Shown here one piece after another: positions 55,493-64,000 of a stretch of 64,000 nucleotides of DNA. A program made the translations under genes and the position numbers. Below the pieces are notes generated by a model that was not told where the DNA came from, ran no database searches, and saw only the letters and a list, made by a program, of their open reading frames with translations. Location: contig JAGPYM010000001.1 of NCBI GenBank assembly GCA_020736575.1, positions 806,001 to 870,000 on the forward strand, written 5' to 3'. The number at the start of each line of letters is the position of its first letter. Position 1 is the first letter of the stretch. Origin of the DNA: Thelonectria olida. Taxonomy: Eukaryota; Ascomycota; Sordariomycetes; Hypocreales; Nectriaceae.

Positions 55493-56335
55493 ATGGCTGC
55501 CACCGGCAAGACCTTCATTGTCGAACATCTCGACCCAGAGCTAGGACCCTGGTCTGAGCTTGAATACCTGGCCATCGCCTCCGAGACACAGGCCACCAAC
55601 GGTACTTTCATCTTGTCGTGCCTACCGCCCGCGTTCCAGGTTCCCGCAGACCTCGCGAGCAACCCGGCCTTCAAGGCTGAGCAGCGGGGTGTCGAGGAGC
55701 TCTACGCCGGCCAGAAGGGTCGCGTGTGCCTCCTTGACCCCGCCGCTTCCAAGGATCTATCCCCCGAGGACGGCGATACCTTTGATGCATTCCTGTTTGG
55801 CGGAATTTTGGGTATGTGACGCCGTCCCAAGCGAAGCGAGCACCGTAGCTAAAGTGTTTGATAGGCGATGATCCTCCTCGAGGTGGGTAGCAGCAGTGAC
55901 AGCCATCTGCCACGCAATTCGTTGACGTGACTATCAGACCGAACCGCTGAGTTGAGGAAGAAGGGGTTTGAAGGCCGGAGACTTGGCCCTAAGCAGATGA
56001 CGACTGACACGGCTGTGCGGGTAACGCGCATTGTCGTGCAAGACAAGGGTTCGTTTGTTCTCTCCCTATCCTGGCCAGATGAGCTTACTTGCAATAACCA
56101 GTTCCACTTGGCGAGGTTCCTTATCTCGACTTCCCAGAGCTCAAGTTCAACGAGCACGAGAGCACTGAGATGCCCTTCCGCTACGTCGACGACGGGAATG
56201 GAAAACCCATCATGCCCAAGGTACCTACAATTGACGGATCCTTCAGCGGGAGGGGTGTAATGCTGACTCGACTTGCAGGGCATGGTGGAACTGATTCAGA
56301 AAGACGCCGACAAGTCGCTGGATGATCTGTTCTAG
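55493..56335 (+). CDS. SFM1: Protein arginine methyltransferase Sfm1 (SPOUT family)
   Basis: SPOUT-fold methyltransferase; yeast Sfm1 methylates an arginine of ribosomal protein Rps3. Exons 55493-55811, 55865-55882 (18 nt), 55938-56048, 56102-56220 and 56279-56335 give 207 aa; introns are 53, 55, 53 and 58 bp. The family signature is split by the tiny second exon: FGGILGDDPPRDRTAELRKKGFEGR, then LGPKQMTTDTAVRVT, and later EMPFRYVDDGNGKPIMPKGMVELI. These match the SAM-binding trefoil-knot region. The N terminus (FIVEHLDPELGPWSELEY) also fits. No targeting signal, so cytosolic. Confidence 0.94.
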
Positions 56336-57176
56336 AGTCTGAGGGCTCTTCGGATGAGACGAAATCCGATGTCGTGTGCTTACGTTGTTGCCTCAGACTC
56401 GGTCGGACCTAAGCTTTGAGCTGCGTTTCACATGTCGATCACACTGGCACTCTCCGTCTTGGAACGCAGGGGACCTTCGTGTCAGGATTTGGGATGAAAG
56501 CTTGAGTGAGCTTGATTTTACTCATCTCGAGCATTGGCTAACGCCAAGCCGTGTTGCAAGAGGAAAATGTGTTCAAAAGCGAACGAAATACACCAACATG
56601 GGGGTGTGCTAAAAAAAGAGCCGACTATTATAATGCTTCCACTTCTTGTCGCACCAGTCTATGCCATGTGGTTCACAGTCCAACATGATACCATGGGTAA
56701 GGTGCATGAATTTCCTTCTTATGTTCTGGAATTTCAAGGACCTTGACCAGTGTCCTAATATTTGTAGGTCTCATGACTAGTACCTATGTGCCGTGGAAAT
56801 GACACCAATAGGTTGCCATACCTAGGCCACCTATACCGAACAATTCCCTGCCTCAATTGGTGACTTCCACACAATTTGGAAGAATTTTCAGGAAGAAAAA
56901 GAGGGAAAAACAAAGACACCAAACTGACATGTCAATTGAGATCCCAATTGCAGCCATCATCATATTCGAAATCACAACGCATGCCAATCATGTGGATATG
57001 CGCATAAGCGGCAATGCACTAAACGCGACAGCATGCCGTCCTGTGGAGTTTGCTTAACAACCGCGACATATTGAGTAAATGCTCTGAATGAGAAGTGTAA
57101 TAAATCCCAACTTTTTCGTTCTTTTTGCTTCGTGCAAATGCTCAATTGATGAGTGCCACGAAAGCCGACTTGGAAA
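56336..57176. other. SFM1 3' flank and FMT1 promoter
   Basis: Nothing but short open frames is seen here; it is rather A/T-rich in its second half. Confidence 0.45.
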
Positions 57177-58458
57177 ATGCTGCACACGCTCCTTAAGACC
57201 AGGTCCCTTGTTGGCCACAGGTTTTCACCGTGGCGCCAATGCTTCTCAACCTCCGGATCAAGGCGTAGCTCGGATCCTCTGCGGATCCTCTTCTGCGGCT
57301 CGGATGAATTTAGCTGCGTGTCACTGAAGGCCGTCCATGAAGAACACACCCGGCCTAATGGGGTGATTGAGTCGTTGGATGTTATGGTGTTCCCACCCAA
57401 GCGCTATGGCAGAGGACTGAAGAGAGTGCGCGAAGGTACGAAGGGCCTTTATTCGGCACAAGGTGCTCAACTGATCGTGCAATGGCAGTACCGTGCAAAC
57501 AGTTGGCTGAAGACTTGGACCTGAGAATTCATCAACGAGACACTTTTCGAGAATGGGAGGTTCGTGATGACGAGGGCTTAGGTGCAAGCTGCGACTGAAT
57601 CCTTTCTAGCTCCCGGAAGGGACGAATCTCGTCGTCGCCGTCTCATTCGGGCTTTTCGTTCCTCCTAGGATCTTGAAATCGGCAAAATACGGAGGCTTGA
57701 ACCTCCATCCCTCACTGCTTCCCGAGTACGTTTTGCTCACAAATCCTCCCGTCGCGAAATAGTAGCGAACTAACAGTCACAGCCTTCGTGGCCCTGCACC
57801 TGTTCACCACAGCATCTTACATGGTCGCACGCACACCGGAGTCTCGCTGCAGACGCTGGACGACAAGGCATTCGATCATGGCACTGTGTTGGCACAGACT
57901 CCGGCCCCGGGCATACCGATCTCGCCAACGATTGGGGTCGATGAACTTATTTCGCAGCTCGCTCCTGTAGGGGCCCAGATGCTGGTTCAGGGCTTGCGGG
58001 ACGGCGTGTATCTTCCTCCACACCAGGACGCCGGGTGGAAGGGCAAGGATCTTGAGGGACAGGAACTCGTGCATGCTCCCAAGGTCACCAAGGCCGATGC
58101 CGAGATCGATTGGGACCAGTGGACGGGTGACGAATTCGTCCGTCGCAGTCGAGTTCTCGGCACGGTGTGGACACAGGCCGTGGACAAAAAACGAGTGGTG
58201 AGGAGGTTGATTTTGAAGGACGTAGAAGTGGTTTCTCATGATGTCACCAGAGAACAGAAGTTCTCAATCTCATTTGTCACGGAACTGGGAGAGGGCGAGG
58301 AGACGGTGAAGCCCGAACGATCGGTCTTCGGCCTTGAAGATGGCAGTTGTATCATCCCGCTGAGCAATGGCGAGCAAATCCGAGTCGGGTCGATCAAAGA
58401 AGGGGGGAAGCTTGACCGCTCTGCGGCATCGTTTCTTCGCTGGTTTTGCGAGTCTTGA
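57177..58458 (+). CDS. FMT1: Methionyl-tRNA formyltransferase, mitochondrial
   Basis: Adds a formyl group to initiator Met-tRNA for mitochondrial translation. Exons 57177-57435, 57489-57559, 57610-57725 and 57783-58458 give 373 aa; introns are 53, 50, 57 and 57 bp with the splice joins preserving frame throughout (259+71+116+676 nt). The N-terminal ~35 residues are basic (HTLLKTRSLVGHRFSPWRQ) and look like an import signal. The formyltransferase fold follows: RILFCGSDEFS, VVAVSFGLFVPP, GGLNLHPSLLPDLRGPAPVHHS with the catalytic Asn/His, and DKAFDHGTVLAQTP. A C-terminal OB-like domain covers about residues 250-373. A short upstream ORF starts at 57138. Confidence 0.93.
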
Positions 58459-61216
58459 CTGAAGGATGGGGCGAAGTTATTCCACTTATGAGATGGAAAT
58501 GCGGAATGAAAAGCACCCCCTTTCTCAAATTGGACCTGATCATTAACAGTCCGTAGATGTTGACTTTGAGTGATTGAATACCATGCTACCCACATCTGAA
58601 TCAATGCGAGGTGGTAGCTATAAATACGCAAACCCGATAGATTTCAACTCAACATGACGTGTGTAGATACTTTGTAAAGCCGTAATACGAAGTCGAAAAA
58701 CTACTACTGTTGAACACACCAACCTACGTAGGCGAAACAAGGCCAGTCTCGAGCGAGAATGTGCGAATCCATGACCGCAAAGAAGCGGTGCTGGTTTTGC
58801 CGTCAGTTTGTGTCGGCCGTCAGCAAGACCGAACGATGTCATCGTTATCGTGCTAATCTACCGTGTGCAAAGGTGAACAAGTCGACGACGATTTTTGTTC
58901 CGGCGACGGACTGTCAGTTCTGCGTCGCTAATGCTGAGAGGGAGAGACGGAGGCAGAATAAGAGGTGATGGGGCGGAGTTAGCCAAGACGTGGTTTGGTG
59001 GAGGTGGACGCGTCAGTTGCAGAGTCCGTCAGTCGTCACTGAGTTACGAAATAGACACTCAATCGAGCTCTAGCCACTTAGGGAGGAGTCTAGGTAGTTG
59101 AGTTATGCGACGTTCTCGAGTGTTTGTTGCTATGTTTTAGACGCCTCTCTTTGATGGCTTGTAGTCCAATCCACGGAAAAACGAATCGGCGCTTGTAAAC
59201 ACAAACGGCAAAGATGAACGGAACAATTCCAGATTCACTTTATTAGAGTTGGGTCAACGGCGAAGAGATCTGCCTCTAACTACCAGATGGGTGGGTAGAC
59301 AACGAGAAGGTGCTGGGATGGGGGCGGTAAAAAAGGGTCAAAAGCCAAAGCAGGGGGTAAGTCCAGTTCTTTTGGTGAGTGAGTTGTCAGTCTCCGAAAA
59401 GAAGAGACTCGTCATGGATGAGAGCATGCATCGTACGTATTGAATGCACACATGTCGGCCTCTGCAGGTATCCTTGAAGAGGTCTTTTGGGCTGTTGTTG
59501 GCTTTTGCTGGAGATACGTAGTTCTTATATTCGACGACTGCGTACCTAGGTATTGTTTCCTACCTCAACGAATGGGTGGAGTGTGTTTCACAGCGACATC
59601 TTCAGGTCCCAAGTTGAATGTGAATGTGTCAGATTCCAATAGTGCAAAGGCCAAGATGTCGTCTGCGAGCAGGTATTCGTCAAGTTGTTGCGAGGAGGTT
59701 GAGTTGGCGTCTAGCGACTGGCCGAGAGAGGCCCTGCGGTCAAATGCCCTAACCGGCCCCCCTGGAAGTTTAGCGGATAATTAGGTGGCTTCCATCCATG
59801 CTCGACATGGAGCCCCAACGTGATGGACCCTCCACGTTCTAGTTAGGTTCTTTGCATCCATCATGGCATGGCGCTTCTCTTTTCTGGAACTGGACCATCT
59901 CGACGCCACATTACGACGACTCTCAGAAACAATCGAGCAAGGAACCCGCCAACTCTGAGCGCTTCTGATGCATACCGACAACTGCACACCAAATCACCAT
60001 CACGACTGACTACCTCCAACCACCTCCAAGGCCCTGGACATGATCCACAGACCCGCACTCACAGGGGGGGTTTCGTCTCCTTTATGCCCGTAGACAAGGA
60101 CCCTCACGTAAAGGATCCAGATGCTCGTCTGCTATTCCCAGTCGACATCTGAACTGAGCCGAGGCCAATCCAAGAATGGAAGCATAAACATTCAAGCATC
60201 GCCAAGGGCCCATGTCTTAATGTCCACGACGTATAGCACGGTGAGCTGAGCGGCTCTATCGTCCATACGGGTGCTAAATCCGGTGCACACAAATGGACAG
60301 TGTTTCTAGAGGAGGATCGTTTGTAGAGATTCCCATCTCATCGGGGTGTTTTAGCTGACTTGCACACACACACACGCCAAACTTCCAACATCCAACTTCT
60401 TCTTGATCTCGATCGTACGCGTATTCACTGGTCGCAACCCTCGAGTTCCTGCATTAGTCCCCTTACCAGGGGTCTTGCTGTCTTCGACTTACGAGTGCCA
60501 CTCGTCATGCTTCAACTCGCAAACTCGTCAACGAATGACTCGCTCTCACGTCAAGACGGAAGAGACCACTCGGCCCCGCCAGTGGAGCTCGCTCCGGCAG
60601 TCCGTTTATGCCATCGAGTCCAGTCCCTGGAACCCTTTGAAACACCGCCTCATCATGGAGCTGGGTTCTTTGCCGTTGTCAAATCTCCCGCTTCAACACC
60701 GTCTATTTCTGGAAGCTCCCATTGGTAACTCGCTTCGTCCCTGGGTCCCCAAGCAACTTCGCTCACCCCGGACGAGGACGCTGGCCAAGATGGACCCATG
60801 TCGTGAGCCATTGGGAGTTCCTCTGTGCACATACGTATGCTCTCGTAGTTCTGGATACACCCGGGGCTTTCATCAACAAAATGTAGAAGCCCCGGTATTC
60901 CATTCAAGGTAGGTCCGAAAGGGGACAGACCGCGAGAGAGAGGGAGCCGAGATGGAGCATCTCCAGCACCCCGGTTTCATCCAGACTCTGTACTTGTCAA
61001 CCGGTTGGCACTTCTTTCGTTTATATTCTTCTCGTCCTGCTCCGTTTCTTCGTCTAAGAGTTTCACGTTCATCTTCCCTTCGTTTGACGTATCTCCAACG
61101 TCTAGCCACTCCCTCTTATCTTCATTCTTGGATCGTCACTCTCTCCGATCTCGTCCTGTTTTTCTTGTTCTGTTCTAGATTCACGATCTCCTTCTTGTTA
61201 TTCCTCTCTTCGTAAC
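58459..61216. other. 2.8 kb interval before the GH16 gene
   Basis: Only the small Cys-rich ORF at 58759-58968 is a possible gene. Other open frames (59440-59784, 59868-60152, 60403-60912) show no domain. A CA repeat lies at 60363-60374. From about 61020 the strand becomes C/T-rich, marking the GH16 core promoter and leader. Confidence 0.4.
58759..58968 (+). CDS. Small Cys-rich protein, possible zinc-ribbon type
   Basis: A 69-aa single-exon ORF starting MCESMTAKKRCWFC. It has two CxxC pairs, CWFC near the start and CQFC at residues 52-55, with single cysteines at about 27 and 36 between them, and a basic tail (ERERRRQNKR). Short fungal proteins with this kind of CxxC spacing are frequent but uncharacterised. 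No signal peptide. It could also be chance, since the frame is short. Confidence 0.4.
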   Translation: MCESMTAKKRCWFCRQFVSAVSKTERCHRYRANLPCAKVNKSTTIFVPATDCQFCVANAERERRRQNKR

Positions 61217-63138
61217 ATGGCTCCTTCTCTTCGTTCTGTCGGCGCGGCCGCCCTGGCCTGTGTCGGTAGCGTCTCTGCTAAGCAGTGGTATCTTGCCGAT
61301 ACCTACGATGCTTCCAACTTCTTTGACAAGTTTACCTTCTTCAGCGTAAGACACTTTCATGACTAACTCTATGAGTTGCTCTCGTGGACTTACACGGTGG
61401 ATATAGGATGCCGACCCCAACTCCGGCCATGTCGTCTATCAAACTCAGGCCAAGGCTGAGGCCCTCGGCTTGGCCAAGTGCGAAGACGACCAGGTTTACT
61501 TGGGCCCTGACAGCACCAACGTTCTCGACGAGAACACGGGACGTCCCAGTGTCAGACTTCACTCTGCTTCGCCCTACAACCATGGTCTCTTCATTGCCAG
61601 ATTCTCCCACCTGCCCCAGGCTGCGTGCGGTTCCTGGCCCGCCTTGTAAGTCTCATCCGATATGCACACAAACACACAACACCAACGACAGTATGCTAAT
61701 TGTATGACACAGCTGGACTGTAGGCAACACCTGGCCCGATGATGGCGAGATCGACATCATTGAGGGCTGGAACCTCCAGACTACCAACGCTCCCGCCTTC
61801 CACGTCGGAGACTCGAGCGAGTTTGGTACCTGCAAGCTTGACGGCTCTGGCCAAACGGCTACTGTCGAGACCCCCAACTGCGACAACACCTACTCCGACG
61901 ACAGCCAGTCCCTGAACCAGGGCTGCACCGGCACCGACTCTGCTGCTCCCTACGGCAGCTCTGACGGTGGTGTTTGTAAGTGGCCTCTTCGAACAACTCT
62001 GAGCTACGAAGCTGTCAGCTAATCCTTTACCCCCTTTAGATGCCCTCGAGTGGACCGACTCCTACATCAAGCTCTTCGCCTGGACCTGGGACAACATCCC
62101 CGACAACCTCGACTCCTCGGAGCCCGACACCGACTCCTGGGGTACACCCAACATGTACCTCCCCAACAACAACTGCGACATCGACAACCACTTCATCGAC
62201 CAGACGCTCATCATCAACATCGCCTTCTGCGGAAACCCCGTCGGCAACGACGACGTCTGGGCCGCCGCCTGCAGCGCAAAGACCGGCTACGATACCTGCA
62301 ACGCCTACGTCTCTGCCAAGCCCGAGGACTTTGCCAACACCTACTTCAGGATCAAGGACATCCGCTACTTCAAGACGACCAAGTCTGCTTCTGCTTCCAG
62401 CTCTGGCGCTGCCGCCTCCACTCCCGTTGCCTCCACGCCCGTTGTTTCGACTCCCGTTGCCGTCTCGACCAACACTCTGTACAACAACGCCTCGACCCCC
62501 GTCGTCGTCGTCACCGCGCCCACTGCCGTTGACATGACCACCTCTGTCGTCTACACCACTCAGATCCACACCGTCACCAGCTGCGCCGCCACCGTGACCG
62601 ACTGCCCCGTCGGCTCCGTCGTCACCAAGACGGTCGCTCTCTACACCACCGTCTGCCCCGTGACCGAAGCCCAGGCGACCTCCACCGGCGGCTCCTCCGG
62701 TTCCGGCTCTGGTTCAGACGACGAGGGCTCTGAGACCATCACCGAGACCATCACCAACGTCCACACCATCACTAGCTGCGCCGCCTCCGTGACAAACTGC
62801 CCCGTCGTCCACTCCACCGAGTACATCACCACCACCTACTGTCCAGGCAACAGCGGCACAACCGGCTCCGAGTCCTCCCCCGTCGCTACCACCAGCGTAG
62901 TCTCTGGCTCTGACTCCTCCGGCGAGGGCGCCAGCTCCTCTGGCTTCTTCCCCGCTCCCGCTCCCTCCTCCGCCGGCGGCGTCGACTATCAAACCCCCGG
63001 CAGCGGCTCGCAAACCGCCCCTGTCGCTGGCGAGACTCCTGCCGCCGGTGAGACCCCAGGCTCTGGCTACTCTGCCCCTGCCGCCGGCTCTACGCCCATC
63101 GCCACTCCTCCCGCTGGCGGCTCCGACTCGGGCTCCGA

Positions 63139-63171
<33 letters not shown>

Positions 63172-63337
63172 TGGCGAGTACACCACCTTCACGCCCATCG
63201 CCACGCCCGTGGCGACGCCCAGCGCTACCACTGGTTCCGGCAGCTCACAGAGCGAAGTCCCCGTGACGGGCGCTGCCTCCAAGATGGGTGCCAGCCTGGC
63301 TCTTATCCTCGCCGCGTTCGCCGCTATGATGATCTAA
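61217..63337 (+). CDS. GPI-anchored GH16 endo-1,3(4)-beta-glucanase-like protein
   Basis: Cell-wall glycoside hydrolase of family 16. Exons 61217-61345, 61407-61645, 61713-61975 and 62040-63337 give 642 aa; introns are 61, 67 and 64 bp. A signal peptide (MAPSLRSVGAAALACVGSVSA) leads the catalytic domain, about residues 22-315, with the active-site motif GEIDIIEGW holding both catalytic Glu residues. Beyond it are two Cys-containing Thr-rich repeats (HTVTSCAATVTDCPVG and HTITSCAASVTNCPVV), a Ser/Gly/Pro-rich stalk with an SGSGSG run, and a C-terminal hydrophobic GPI signal (GASLALILAAFAAMMI). It likely acts on beta-1,3/1,4-glucan at the wall surface; substrate is inferred. Confidence 0.94.
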
Positions 63338-64000
63338 AAAAAAGAACTGATACCCCCTTTGTTCTTTTTCGTTTTTTTGTGCGTTGCGTATAGACTTCTT
63401 TGCATAGGCTTGGTTGGATAGTTAACCAAGGCCGCCCAATATATAAATTTTTTTCCCATTACTCAAAAAGGATCCTTAATCCAGGTAGATTGTGTGACGG
63501 GTTCACGGGGTGGATGGGGGGTGGGTAATATAGATTGAATATATCTGCCCTGAATGGTATTAAGACTATTCACATTAACATAAATGCTGACCTGATATGG
63601 TGTGTTGTGAACTTCTTCATAATAACCAGATAGCATCAGGGGCTGTACAGCGCATCTGGCGCTCTGCTTAGCATAGTTGGGTCTTTCATGTGCCATACTT
63701 GGTGTACATGTATCCTATATTGTACGGCCTGCTAGCCTCACGCACACTTCAATGAAGATTAACTAATGTCGGGTATCATTCAACTCCAATCCATTCCGCT
63801 CTACATCCGATGCCTTTCCTATTGGGACGTCTTTCAAGCAAGACGCGTTCGGATCCACTCGGTCCATTTGCAGAGGTCCTCCATTGCCTCCAGGACCTTG
63901 CCCAGATCCGCCCTTGTAAGTTCTCTACCTGTTGATGTCCGCTTACTGGGTTCTCCCTCGCGAGGCAAGACATTCTCATTAGCAACTTCGACAATCCCAT
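63338..64000. other. GH16 3' flank to window end
   Basis: A/T-rich 3' flank up to about 63780. After it a possible gene start is listed separately; otherwise nothing is seen. Confidence 0.45.
63810..64000 (+). CDS. Possible 5' end of a gene cut by the window edge
   Basis: An ATG at 63810 opens 35 codons (MPFLLGRLSSKTRSDPLGPF...) that reach a good donor site, GTAAGT, at 63916. The rest would lie beyond the window or in a short exon near its end. No family is recognisable from so few residues, and an open frame also exists on the other strand, so this is only a suggestion. Confidence 0.25.

Noticed and set aside
60403..60912. 169-codon plus-strand frame before the GH16 gene
   Set aside because: No domain or splice support; overlapping frames are equally open.
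62036..62569. Gly/Asp/Val-rich minus-strand frame
   Set aside because: It is a shadow of the GC-rich, Ser/Thr-coding GH16 stalk.

Overview
The window is nuclear DNA from a filamentous ascomycete (Pezizomycotina), most likely a Sordariomycete. The evidence is short introns (45-91 bp, one of 209 bp) with GT..AG ends and GCTAAC/CTAAC-type branch sequences, long pyrimidine-rich leaders, well-spaced single genes with no operons, and lineage-typical genes (StuA-type APSES factor, EsdC-like protein, Atf1/AtfA bZIP factor, CnjB-type zinc-knuckle protein). The species cannot be named from the sequence alone. Exon joins were worked out by hand, and wherever total length was checked it is a multiple of three except in KEX1.

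Layout. 1-12 kb: stuA (+) behind a 2.7 kb leader; a single-exon coiled-coil protein, possibly of the TACC/spindle-pole type (+); a COG3618-type amidohydrolase (-); an EsdC-like protein with a glycogen-binding-type N terminus (-). 12.3-16.4 kb: no gene, but a truncated tRNA-Asp head next to strong hairpins. 16.4-19.9 kb: HD-domain hydrolase (+), F-box protein (+), secreted GPI-anchored wall protein (-). 19.9-25.7 kb: a 5.8 kb block with no supportable gene. 25.7-35.1 kb: a 1118-aa disordered protein (+), U1 snRNP subunit C (-), ERV25 (+), cytosolic tryptophanyl-tRNA synthetase (+), SDH assembly factor 2 (+). 35.7-48.2 kb, all on the minus strand: kinetochore DSN1/Mis13, Atf1/AtfA, a GST-like protein, and a ten-knuckle CCHC protein. 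50.9-63.3 kb: DRE2 (+), KEX1 (-), SFM1 (+), mitochondrial methionyl-tRNA formyltransferase (+), a small Cys-rich ORF (+), and a GPI-anchored GH16 glucanase (+).

There is no biosynthetic cluster, intact transposon or CRISPR array. Most genes are housekeeping: splicing, ER-Golgi traffic, translation, Fe-S assembly, SDH assembly, kinetochore. Two developmental or stress regulators (stuA, atf1) sit behind unusually long upstream regions. The main oddities are an in-frame TAG at codon 4 of the zinc-knuckle gene (where TGG would be expected, so a candidate for A-to-I edited mRNA), a one-base frameshift in KEX1, a 6-nt micro-exon in the U1-C gene and an 18-nt micro-exon in SFM1, the tRNA-Asp head with hairpins, and tandem-repeat growth in DRE2 and the EsdC-like protein.
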